Shown: in pieces, positions 5,601 to 10,682 of the stretch
Layout of the letters: every line of letters begins with the position of its first letter
Position numbering within the stretch: the first letter of the stretch is position 1
Assembly (NCBI GenBank): GCA_030916555.1
Contig: JAUPWK010000025.1
Span: 1-10,682 of the forward strand
DNA: 10,682 nt
Direction of reading: 5' to 3'
Source: Patescibacteria group bacterium
GTDB lineage: Bacteria; Patescibacteriota; Patescibacteriia; UBA9934
Made by a program: the position numbers and the translations under genes
The notes under the pieces: model-generated
Database searches by the model: none
What the model was told of the DNA's origin: nothing
Seen by the model: only the letters and a program-made list of their open reading frames with translations

Positions 5601-6659
5601 ATGCAAACTGTTTCTCACACCGTAATCGCGCGTTGGTTCTTTCTGATTCTTTCGACTGTCATTATTTATCTGTATTGGCAGATCATTTCTCCTTATGTAA
5701 TTGTGCTTATTACTGCAGCTATAGCTGCGGTTATTTTGACTCCGATTGAAAAGTTTATCCGTAGCAAGGTAAAGAATCCGAAAGTTTCTACCGTGCTCGT
5801 GTTGTTGCTTGTTCTCGTGGCGATTATTGGACCGCTTGTGGCGATTGGCACAGCCATTGCTCACCAGGTGAATGAAATCGCTAGTCAGACCGTGGCGAAT
5901 CCGGATTGGAAATTAGCTTTTGACTACCGAAACTTAGACATTGTTGATCGGTTACCTCAGTCGTTGCGAGACCAGATTCTAGCCCAGGACCCAAACGTAC
6001 TTATTGATGCTGTGTTTGGTTGGATACAGGCTAATATCGGAGCGCTATTTTCAAGCGGCGCAGAAGCGGTCTTTAAAACGTTTATCTTTTTTGTTTGTTT
6101 GTTCTTTTTCTTGGTAGACCGAGAGAAGATTTATAAGGAGATGTTGGAACTTAGCCCACTCAAGGATGTGGTGGATCGGAGCATTGTTACTCGCATGGTG
6201 GAAACCGTACGGGGTGTTGTTTTTGGAGCACTTATTGTTGCTACGCTTCAAAGCATTGTAGCTGCTATTGGACTGACGATTTTCGGGGTTCCCGGAGCAT
6301 TAATTTGGGCTTCGTTGATTATTATTTCTGCCCAGATTCCAGTGCTTGGAAATGCGATCGTGATGGGTCCTGCGGTAATTTATTTGTACTTAAGTGGTCA
6401 TGAGATGGCGGCCTTCGGGCTGATGATTTGGTCTTTGACTGCGGTGGGGCTTATTGATAATTTCTTGAGCCCACTTATCGTAGGGAAACGAACACGCATG
6501 CACGCCTTATTGATTCTTTTATCGATTCTTGGTGGTATTGAATACTTTGGTCCGATTGGATTTATTTTGGGCCCGACTTTACTCGCAGCATTGCTTGTGG
6601 TGATTGAGTTGTATAAGGCGGGGATTATTGAAAACGGATCTTCGGTCACCTCAGCTTGA
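5601..6659 (+). CDS. AI-2E family transporter (TqsA/PerM-like permease)
   Basis: 352 residues. The frame is open upstream, but ATG 5601 is chosen because earlier codons run through the RRM terminator. About eight membrane segments in the family pattern: two at 10-50, one near 62-88, one at 156-172 ending in the FFLVDREKIY motif, and four in the C-terminal half. Family hallmarks are GVPGALIWASLI...IPVLG (229-250) and DNFLSPLIVGKRTRMHALLILLSILGG (286-312), followed by FGPIGFILGPTLLA. The family includes exporters of small metabolites and ion antiporters; the substrate here cannot be read from sequence. No Shine-Dalgarno is present, consistent with the extended -10 just upstream. Its last codons overlap the -35 of the next gene. 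Confidence 0.92.
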   Translation: MQTVSHTVIARWFFLILSTVIIYLYWQIISPYVIVLITAAIAAVILTPIEKFIRSKVKNPKVSTVLVLLLVLVAIIGPLVAIGTAIAHQVNEIASQTVANPDWKLAFDYRNLDIVDRLPQSLRDQILAQDPNVLIDAVFGWIQANIGALFSSGAEAVFKTFIFFVCLFFFLVDREKIYKEMLELSPLKDVVDRSIVTRMVETVRGVVFGALIVATLQSIVAAIGLTIFGVPGALIWASLIIISAQIPVLGNAIVMGPAVIYLYLSGHEMAAFGLMIWSLTAVGLIDNFLSPLIVGKRTRMHALLILLSILGGIEYFGPIGFILGPTLLAALLVVIELYKAGIIENGSSVTSA

Positions 6660-6685
6660 GCATTCCTTCTCAATCATGCTAGCCT
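6656..6685 (+). promoter_or_regulatory. Promoter of the lumazine-synthase-like gene
   Basis: TTGAGC (6656-6661) overlaps the stop codon of the upstream gene. After an 18-base spacer comes TAGCCT (6680-6685), preceded by TGC. Only eight bases separate it from the ATG at 6694, so the mRNA is probably leaderless. Confidence 0.55.
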
Positions 6686-6693
6686 AAAGTGGT

Positions 6694-7095
6694 ATGAAAA
6701 AACGTGTAGCTATTGTGCTTGGACAATTTCATAAAGAGCTTGTGGAACGCATGTTGGCTGAGGCGCGAGCAACGGCCGTTGCTGCTGGTCTTGAAGTCAT
6801 TAATGAGGTTTGGGTGCCGGGATCTTTAGAGAAACCACTCGCACTTAAGCGTTTGTTGTTACGTTCCGATATTGATGGCGCGATTGTGCTTGGGATTATT
6901 GAACGCGGAGAGACTAAACATGGTTTGGTGATGGGGGAGGTGGTGATGCAGGCGATTGTTGATTTGCAGCTCCAGACCATGAAGCCGGTTGGAGTGGGAA
7001 TTTTGGGTCCAGAAATTTTGCCAGAGCAAGTTGAGAAGCGACTTTTACCGTACGCGAAGGCGGCCGCGGAAGCGTTAGCGGTCATGCTGAAATAG
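6694..7095 (+). CDS. Divergent 6,7-dimethyl-8-ribityllumazine synthase-like protein
   Basis: 133 residues with the DMRL-synthase layout: RVAIVLGQFHKELVERML at the N-terminus, VPGSLEKPLALKRL (41-54), and RGETKHGLVMGEVV (71-84) with the usual catalytic-position His76. In standard RibH this enzyme joins a pyrimidine and a four-carbon phosphate in the penultimate step of riboflavin synthesis. Here the C-terminal GNKG phosphate-contact motif is absent (KRLLPYAKAAAEAL stands in its place), and the phosphate-binding TT segment reads LGPEIL. No other riboflavin gene is nearby. The protein may therefore be a true but divergent enzyme, or a relative with another role. The start is fixed by the N-terminal strand. 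No Shine-Dalgarno is visible. Confidence 0.82.
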   Translation: MKKRVAIVLGQFHKELVERMLAEARATAVAAGLEVINEVWVPGSLEKPLALKRLLLRSDIDGAIVLGIIERGETKHGLVMGEVVMQAIVDLQLQTMKPVGVGILGPEILPEQVEKRLLPYAKAAAEALAVMLK

Positions 7096-7189
7096 GTTGA
7101 CCAAGATTGCACCAGTGTCAGTATTTTTGGTTAGTTGCGCACCTCGCTTTTGGTGCATAGGGCTAGTAGTTTACGAGATAGCGGTCAAC
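7096..7189 (+). other. Nested inverted repeats after the lumazine-synthase-like gene
   Basis: GTTGACC (7096-7102, starting directly after the TAG) matches GGTCAAC (7183-7189), and inside it TGCACCA (7108-7114) matches TGGTGCA (7151-7157). Both are perfect 7-bp arms. Together they could fold a two-helix RNA of about 94 bases ending just before the gene 2 promoter. No U-tract follows, so it is not a simple terminator. Function unknown. Confidence 0.4.
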
Positions 7190-7197
7190 GCAAAGGG

Positions 7198-7226
7198 TTG
7201 CATCATTTGTTGTTTTTTGTTAAAAT
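7198..7226 (+). promoter_or_regulatory. Promoter of orphan gene 2
   Basis: TTGCAT (7198-7203), 17-base spacer, TAAAAT (7221-7226) with TGT before it. The transcript should start near 7233. The short leader holds AGACA-TAT-TGTCT (7248-7260), a perfect small hairpin, and a GTCG/CGAC hairpin (7232-7243) at or near the transcript start. Confidence 0.75.
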
Positions 7227-7278
7227 AACCTGTCGATTTCGACCTACAGACATATTGTCTATAGCGGGGGACGAGCAC

Positions 7279-7893
7279 ATGTATAACGGTTTTGTGATCG
7301 AACGGAACAGCCAGCCGGTTCGGCTCCGGAAGGGGGCGCGGATTACGGTGATCAGGTGTGAGGTGCGCGTGCACGTGCGGAAGCCGGGTGCGCGTGGTCA
7401 GCTGGTCCCGTGTGTTCTGCGGGGGATCGAGAAGCTGGAGTTCTCCAAGCAGAGTGATGCACTGCTCGCGGTCAAGCTCATGCTTCAGGCGCTTCAGCTG
7501 GAGTTCGAACAGATCGATGAGCCGCAGCACGACCGGGTGTTCTTCGAGGTTGGACGGTTGATGCCGTGGCCGGTGGAGACTGTAAAGAAGCCGCGGTTCG
7601 TGGTCAAGCCCATGCTCCGTGCTGACGCCGACATCACCACCAGGCTTCTGGCCGAGTTCATTCAGGTGCACGACCTGTCGGTGCGGCTCATGAATGCGCT
7701 CACGACCGGCACGCCGACGCGCCCGGGAGCGGAGCTCACGCATGTGTGGGAGCTCACGCGGCATGAACGTTCGTGGTTCGATCGGTACCTTCGGGACTAT
7801 CGCTCTCGGACTGAGTTCGATGACCTCATGACGACGCTCGGTCTGCGGCACGGTCAGGAGTTGCCTGAGGGTGACTATCCCTGGAACGGGTGA
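7279..7893 (+). CDS. Orphan gene 2: GC-rich hypothetical protein, 204 aa
   Basis: I do not recognise it. ATG 7279 is chosen although the frame is open further upstream, because the promoter lies at 7198-7226 and GGGGG (7266-7270) gives a Shine-Dalgarno eight bases away. Codons favour G/C at position three, unlike the flanking lumazine-synthase-like and YbhN-like genes. The N-terminal half is basic and beta-like (PVRLRKGARITVIRCEVRVHVRKPGARG, partly). A predicted helix rich in Leu and Gln follows (LLAVKLMLQALQLEFEQ). The C-terminal half is mixed helical and aromatic (HVWELTRHERSWFDRYLRDY) and ends GDYPWNG. There are no membrane segments, signal peptide or cysteine motif. The charged N-terminus would suit nucleic-acid or protein contact, but this is only a composition argument. 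The unit is monocistronic with a strong terminator. Confidence 0.75.
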   Translation: MYNGFVIERNSQPVRLRKGARITVIRCEVRVHVRKPGARGQLVPCVLRGIEKLEFSKQSDALLAVKLMLQALQLEFEQIDEPQHDRVFFEVGRLMPWPVETVKKPRFVVKPMLRADADITTRLLAEFIQVHDLSVRLMNALTTGTPTRPGAELTHVWELTRHERSWFDRYLRDYRSRTEFDDLMTTLGLRHGQELPEGDYPWNG

Positions 7894-7902
7894 GAATACG
7901 AA

Positions 7903-7955
7903 AAGCCTCACGGTACTTTGGGAACATTCCCGAACCGTGAGGCTTATTTCTTTAT
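7903..7955. terminator. Bidirectional terminator between gene 2 and the YbhN-like gene
   Basis: AAGCCTCACGGT (7903-7914) pairs perfectly with ACCGTGAGGCTT (7934-7945). GGGAA/TTCCC (7919-7930) pairs in the loop. ATTTCTTTATTTTTG follows on the plus strand. The minus-strand gene stops at 7952, inside the tail, and meets the same hairpin. Confidence 0.9.
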
Positions 7956-8935
7956 TTTTGTTTTTTGAAATAGCTGTGATGGATTTCGCGTCGCGCCATG
8001 AGTGCACCCGGAATCATGGGGAGCCAGACGGAAAAGCCACGGTAGAGGACAATGGCAGCCAGGGCGCCGGCTGGGGTCATACCAAGGAAGCTGAGCACTG
8101 CTACAGAGCCACCTTCAAAGACACCAATCCCTCCCGGTAAGACGCTGATGGTGGCGGCCATGTTTGCAAGCGCATAGCCTGCAAGGGCATACACGTAGGG
8201 GATGGGTGTTCCAAGTGCGAGACAGGCAAATGCGAGCGTTCCGGCATCAAAGAGAATAATTCCAAGCTGGAAAAGTGTAGCTTTGCTTAGGCGTGATTTT
8301 GTAGCCAAACCAAGTTCGTGGGTTTGTGCCATTTCGGCAAAAAAAGTGTCGAGTGCTTTTCCGGGAAGAATACGTTTAATGCGTTCAAAGGCTTTGGTAC
8401 GGACGCCGTGAAGGGTGACATAAATAATCAAGACAGAGACTAGAAAATACAGTCCAAATACCGTGAGCCCACCAGAGAATGCTACCGGAATGTTTCTTAC
8501 TGTGATCAGCCCGAAAAGTCCGGCAAGGTCACCCGCAATGTACCAAGCCGCCAAGCCGGTGACGACCATGGCGATACCGGCTTGGCGGGTAGCACCTACA
8601 CGTTTGAGCCCGTGCACGACGATTGTTGAACCGCCGACGCCTGCAGTAGGAATGAACTGATCGACTGCCAACTTCTCCATACTGAGGGGGAGAAGTTTTT
8701 TGAGTGGAACTTTAACGCCAAGACTTTTGAGCATGACTCCATACATGCCTGCGGTACAGAAATAGGTGGCGATTTCAGTGCAGGCCATTGCGATGATCCA
8801 AACGGGGTTAGCAGATTTTACAATGTTCAAGAAATCGGTCAGGTCACTCACTGAAAATGTGTATGCTAACAATACGCCAAGTAAGCTGAGCGCTACGAAC
8901 CAACCAAGCCCAAAGAGAACAGATCGTGACGTCAT
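7952..8935 (-). CDS. YbhN/UPF0104 family membrane protein (LPG synthase TM-domain family)
   Basis: 327 residues with about eight membrane helices (first at 7-25, then 44-70, 120-147, 156-175, and four in 221-315). The family signature is near the C-terminus: SVLPGGIGVFEGGSVAVLSF (264-283), GMTPAGALAAIVLYRGFSVWLP (285-306), then a basic end MARREIHHSYFKKQK. QFIPTAGVGGS (93-103) is the matching motif in the N-terminal half. The family contains the membrane half of MprF lysyl-phosphatidylglycerol synthase and AglD/YbhN-type proteins, thought to move or modify lipid-linked substrates. No synthase domain is attached here, so aminoacyl transfer should not be assumed. The start has no Shine-Dalgarno, and a divergent promoter region lies directly upstream. 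Confidence 0.9.
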   Translation of the reverse strand: MTSRSVLFGLGWFVALSLLGVLLAYTFSVSDLTDFLNIVKSANPVWIIAMACTEIATYFCTAGMYGVMLKSLGVKVPLKKLLPLSMEKLAVDQFIPTAGVGGSTIVVHGLKRVGATRQAGIAMVVTGLAAWYIAGDLAGLFGLITVRNIPVAFSGGLTVFGLYFLVSVLIIYVTLHGVRTKAFERIKRILPGKALDTFFAEMAQTHELGLATKSRLSKATLFQLGIILFDAGTLAFACLALGTPIPYVYALAGYALANMAATISVLPGGIGVFEGGSVAVLSFLGMTPAGALAAIVLYRGFSVWLPMIPGALMARREIHHSYFKKQK

Positions 8936-8945
8936 AGAATGTTAT

Positions 8946-8976
8946 AGAGTATCAGCCTTTATACCAGACACGTCAA
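8946..8976 (-). promoter_or_regulatory. Candidate promoter of the YbhN-like gene
   Basis: On the minus strand TTGACG (8976-8971) is followed after 19 bases by TACTCT (8951-8946). An alternative extended -10, TGGTATAAA, lies at 8966-8958. Either gives a leader of at most about 15 bases. Which element is used cannot be decided from sequence. Confidence 0.45.
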
Positions 8977-8988
8977 TCAACGATTGAC
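8972..8988. repeat. Perfect palindrome in the divergent promoter region
   Basis: GTCAATC-AAC-GATTGAC. The two arms carry most of the -35 elements of the minus-strand gene (TTGACG) and of gene 3 (TTGACT). It may be an operator bound by a dimeric regulator, or only the chance result of two abutting -35 boxes. Confidence 0.5.
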
Positions 8989-9012
8989 TTTTGACTCTAT
9001 TTGCGCTACTCT
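8984..9012 (+). promoter_or_regulatory. Promoter of orphan gene 3
   Basis: TTGACT (8984-8989), 17-base spacer, TACTCT (9007-9012). The transcript should start near 9019, giving a leader of about 25 bases that ends in a strong Shine-Dalgarno. A second TTGACT copy at 8991-8996 is too close to the -10 to serve. Confidence 0.7.
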
Positions 9013-9043
9013 GTACTGTCGTTCATTCAACTTTGGAGGGATC

Positions 9044-9451
9044 ATGTTCGACTGGATGGCTTGGTTTTTCGATCGGCGTTCTGCGACCTCGAAGCCGGTG
9101 TCTATGCCGAAAGTAGATCCCTGGGAGGTGATCTACGACGGCGAAACGTTTCAGCTGCAACGTGAGTACGACCGTCCGTGGTTGACGGTGCCGTTTTTCG
9201 AACGAGATTTTGAATACGGCCGTACGAGGTATCGGCTTGCATTGTTGCGGATCGAGACTGGGCTTCCTGCACGGGTATCAGTGCATGTCTACATGCAGAT
9301 TCCAGGCGGGTTTACCTCAGAACATTTCTGGATCGATGATCAGGGCTTCTGCTTCGCGGTCCGAGATGATGTGCTCATTCGATCCCCGCATCGCGATCTC
9401 AAAGTCGCGATGCGTTATTTCCATGAGCGTGGGCTACTGCCGATCTCATAG
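9044..9451 (+). CDS. Orphan gene 3: hypothetical protein, 135 aa
   Basis: I do not recognise it. ATG 9044 is chosen because GGAGGG (9035-9040) lies directly upstream and the promoter at 8984-9012 excludes the earlier in-frame start. The N-terminus MFDWMAWFFDRR is strongly hydrophobic and aromatic. It is too short for a membrane helix but could be an amphipathic membrane-surface segment. The rest looks like a small beta-rich domain with charged, aromatic strands (VDPWEVIYDGETFQLQREYD, VPFFERDFEYGRTRYRLALL, VSVHVYMQIPGG). A helix follows near the end (DLKVAMRYFHERGLLPIS). Base composition is intermediate, less GC-rich than genes 1, 2 and 4. It is a monocistronic unit between a divergent promoter and a terminator. 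No functional assignment is possible. Confidence 0.75.
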   Translation: MFDWMAWFFDRRSATSKPVSMPKVDPWEVIYDGETFQLQREYDRPWLTVPFFERDFEYGRTRYRLALLRIETGLPARVSVHVYMQIPGGFTSEHFWIDDQGFCFAVRDDVLIRSPHRDLKVAMRYFHERGLLPIS

Positions 9452-9467
9452 CTCATAAGGCGCGTTT

Positions 9468-9511
9468 CCGGGGCCGACACGTTTCACGTGTTTCGCTCCG
9501 GTTTTTTCTTT
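9468..9511 (+). terminator. Intrinsic terminator of gene 3
   Basis: CCGGGGC (9468-9474) pairs with GCTCCGG (9495-9501), one G-T pair. An inner CACG/CGTG hairpin (9478-9490) sits in the loop. TTTTTTCTTT follows. Confidence 0.82.
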
Positions 9512-9522
9512 CTCCTTTTGGC

Positions 9523-9551
9523 TTGACCAAACCTAAAAAACAGCGTATTAT
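9523..9551 (+). promoter_or_regulatory. tRNA-Glu promoter
   Basis: TTGACC (9523-9528), 17-base spacer, TATTAT (9546-9551). Thirty-three bases separate it from the mature tRNA 5' end. Confidence 0.8.
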
Positions 9552-9584
9552 CCCGCGGCAAACCATTTTTACTTTTGCCATCTT

Positions 9585-9659
9585 GGCTCCATCGTCTATC
9601 GGTTAGGACACGGGCTTTTCAAGCCTGTAAGCCGGGTTCGACTCCCGGTGGAGTCACCA
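9585..9659 (+). tRNA. tRNA-Glu (anticodon UUC), CCA encoded
   Basis: Full cloverleaf. Acceptor GGCTCCA (9585-9591) with TGGAGTC (9649-9655); D arm GTCT/GGAC; anticodon stem CGGGC/GCCTG around TTTTCAA, so the anticodon is TTC. The T arm is CCGGG-TTCGACT-CCCGG. The discriminator is A9656 and CCA is encoded at 9657-9659. It reads GAA and GAG codons. It is a single-gene unit with its own promoter and terminator. No duplicated 3' tRNA fragment, which would mark an integrated element, was found in the window. Confidence 0.97.
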
Positions 9660-9662
9660 CGG

Positions 9663-9694
9663 AATCCGCTCTCTAAAGGAGCGGATTTTGTGTT
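9663..9694 (+). terminator. Terminator of tRNA-Glu
   Basis: AATCCGCTC (9663-9671) pairs with GAGCGGATT (9679-9687) around TCTAAAG, followed by TTGTGTT. Confidence 0.85.
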
Positions 9695-9920
9695 ATCTGA
9701 GCCACGTTTTGAGGTGACCATCTGTAGGGTCGGCTCCCACACTTGTGGCCGGTTGCCCACCTGTTGCCCAAGAGTTGCAATTTTTGACCCGTGTCGCTGA
9801 GCTCGATGGCTCCCCAAGGCTGGGATACACTACTTTGTTGCGCTTTCCAGCCCCGCTCTGCTGACCGCCCTGAGTTGAGTTAGTTATATAGTCACCTGAT
9901 TTTATTATAGAAAACTACTG
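9695..9920. other. Intergenic stretch with phased GTTGC repeats
   Basis: I see no supported gene here. A 73-codon minus-strand frame crosses it but runs into the antisense of the tRNA. Three copies of GTTGC (9752, 9763, 9774), two of them as GTTGCCCA, are spaced exactly 11 bases apart, one helical turn. The region is otherwise mixed in composition and becomes AT-rich near 9880-9920. Confidence 0.4.
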
Positions 9921-9951
9921 AAAACAAAGAACGCACCGACGGGTTACGCTC
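9921..9951 (-). terminator. Terminator of orphan gene 4
   Basis: On the minus strand GAGCG (9951-9947) pairs with CGTTC (9933-9929), with ACC/GGT inside, followed by TTTGTTTTC. A second hairpin CAACG/CGTTG (9956-9971) lies between it and the stop codon. Confidence 0.7.
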
Positions 9952-10002
9952 CTTGCAACGATTGAACGTTGAGGTGCGTAGCCGCGCCGATGCGCGAGAG
10001 TG

Positions 10003-10290
10003 CTACTTGTTGTCCTGCGGGATGATGCTGTCGGCGTCGTTGTCGGCGGGGGCGAGTTCGCCCCCACGGTAGATGAGCACCGCCTTGGAGTAGATGTCCA
10101 CTCCATCATCGTCCTGATGTGACCAGTCGGTGAACACGAGCTTGCCGTGCGGGGAGCTGCAGATGATTGCTCCTCCCAACATGACTTCGGGCTCGGCATC
10201 GGGGATGCGGTTGACCTTGAGGCCGCTGCTCCGCTCCACGCGGGAGGCGAAGGAGGCGGCGGTCTCGGGGGTGCGGGTCTGGGTCGTCAT
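10003..10290 (-). CDS. Orphan gene 4: GC-rich hypothetical protein, 95 aa
   Basis: I do not recognise it. The ATG at 10290 is preceded by GGAG with six bases spacing, and third codon positions are almost all G or C on this strand, especially in the first 30 codons. That rules in the minus strand over the overlapping plus-strand frame. The protein begins with a polar Thr/Ala/Ser-rich segment (MTTQTRTPETAASFASRVE) that may be flexible or helical. A small beta-like domain follows (EVMLGGAIICSSPHGKLVFT, then DIYSKAVLIYRGGEL). It ends with an acidic tail (APADNDADSIIPQDNK). There is one Cys and no metal-binding or membrane motif. It has a consensus promoter 190 bases upstream, a strongly structured leader and its own terminator. 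This is the same layout as genes 1 and 2. Confidence 0.75.
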   Translation of the reverse strand: MTTQTRTPETAASFASRVERSSGLKVNRIPDAEPEVMLGGAIICSSPHGKLVFTDWSHQDDDGVDIYSKAVLIYRGGELAPADNDADSIIPQDNK

Positions 10291-10320
10291 GGGGTGCTCC
10301 GATTGTAGCCCTTTGGAGGA

Positions 10321-10430
10321 AACCGACGGTCAGGGCGTACCGTCAGCGTTGGTGGCGGGTGCCACCGATTGCCGCGAGCCGTTGCTCGACGCGCTTTCAG
10401 AAAAGAAGCTGTTTTCTTTCCTCAAAGCGC
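10321..10430 (-). promoter_or_regulatory. Four-hairpin 5' leader of orphan gene 4
   Basis: Between the promoter and the gene lie four hairpins (plus-strand positions). GCGCTTT/AAAGCGC (10391-10430) has an inner AGAAAA/TTTTCT. CGAGC/GCTCG (10375-10388) has the loop CGTT. GGTGGC/GCCACC (10351-10366) has the loop GGGT. GACGGT/ACCGTC (10325-10344) completes the set. All stems are perfect. Only the last could lead to attenuation, and it lacks a U-tract. No known riboswitch is recognised. The density of stable stems in a non-coding leader is far above chance for its length by eye. Confidence 0.6.
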
Positions 10431-10481
10431 GGAACAATGACTTGCCACAAGCACCATGACAATGAACATCTTACGTCTACT

Positions 10482-10510
10482 ACTATAGCACTTTTTTGGC
10501 CTTTTGTCAA
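10482..10510 (-). promoter_or_regulatory. Promoter of orphan gene 4
   Basis: On the minus strand TTGACA (10510-10505) is a consensus -35. After a 17-base spacer comes TATAGT (10487-10482), preceded by TGC. It is the strongest -35 in the window. The transcript should start near 10475. Confidence 0.85.
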
Positions 10511-10682
10511 GGTAAATACGCAATATAATGGCTAATATAAGCCAGATTATCTCTACCCTTTCTCCATATTCTCTACTGTAAAAGTCCTTGCGTCGTGGCG
10601 AGTGGCTTATTCGTGAATCTTCCCTTGATTCTCCTTGTTCTACTCCCCATCGGTAGTCCTATCGAGCAAATACCATAGCCCT
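10511..10682. other. Unassigned right end of window
   Basis: This part is AT-richer. A perfect TATAAT (10524-10529) lies 14 bases after TTGTCA on the plus strand, too close for a normal promoter. A small hairpin TGGCT/AGCCA (10529-10544) follows. On the minus strand one frame is open from the window edge to TAG at 10575-10573 (35 codons, including GYGICSIGLPMGSRTRR). It could be the 3' end of a gene outside the window, but I recognise nothing in it. Confidence 0.3.

Noticed and set aside
7171..8007. 278-codon open frame on the minus strand opposite orphan gene 2
   Set aside because: It spans the bidirectional terminator and the gene 2 promoter. The plus strand has promoter, Shine-Dalgarno and terminator in the right order.
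8991..8996. Second TTGACT as -35 of gene 3
   Set aside because: It lies only ten bases from the -10; the copy at 8984-8989 has the correct 17-base spacing.
9472..9501. Integron-type attC sites after the orphan genes
   Set aside because: The inverted repeats at the 3' ends are followed by U-tracts and behave as terminators. No conserved core sites are shared between the units and no integrase is present.
9596..9817. 73-codon minus-strand frame beside the tRNA, considered as an integrase remnant
   Set aside because: Its C-terminal third is antisense to tRNA-Glu and it shows no recombinase catalytic residues. No duplicated tRNA end is present.
10130..10459. 109-codon plus-strand frame over gene 4 and its leader
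   Set aside because: The minus strand has the consensus promoter, Shine-Dalgarno, third-position G/C bias and terminator; the plus frame has none and crosses four hairpins.

Overview
The window looks like chromosome of an ultra-small-genome bacterium of the Candidate Phyla Radiation (Patescibacteria, probably a Parcubacteria-like lineage). This is inferred from gene content: a SufC ATPase, ClpP, a VanW/YoaR-type membrane protein coupled to Hsp20, a stand-alone RRM protein, an AI-2E family permease, a solitary divergent lumazine-synthase-like protein and a YbhN/UPF0104 protein. Short intergenic gaps and mostly single-gene transcription units fit as well. TGA ends several clear genes, so UGA is a stop here, which argues against Gracilibacteria/SR1.

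Layout. 1-516: 3' part of sufC, whose frame ends early. 624-1726: GC-rich orphan gene 1 with its own promoter, long structured leader and terminator. 1740-2466: clpP. 2516-2737: a promoter-to-terminator unit that encodes a structured small RNA, a tiny ORF, or both. 2738-5151 (minus): hsp20-vanW pair joined by an ATGA overlap. 5273-5579: RRM protein. 5583-7095: AI-2E permease and lumazine-synthase-like gene. 7198-7955: GC-rich orphan gene 2. 7952-8935 (minus): YbhN-like protein. 8984-9511: orphan gene 3, divergent from it across a perfect palindrome. 9523-9694: tRNA-Glu(UUC) with encoded CCA. 9921-10510 (minus): GC-rich orphan gene 4 with a four-hairpin leader. 10511-10682: AT-richer tail without a supported gene.

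Two gene styles are interleaved. Recognisable housekeeping genes are AT-richer, have little or no Shine-Dalgarno sequence, and often sit only 8-16 bases behind an extended -10 element, so some are probably leaderless. The four unrecognised genes (1-4) are each a self-contained unit: a strong promoter, usually a structured leader, a good Shine-Dalgarno sequence, one codon-biased ORF and an intrinsic terminator. Three of them are clearly GC-rich, gene 3 less so. This repeated architecture is the most interesting signal here. Their products show no membrane segment, signal peptide or domain that I recognise.

No CRISPR array, insertion sequence, integrase or toxin-antitoxin pair is visible. All functional calls come from motifs read by eye; no database search was possible.
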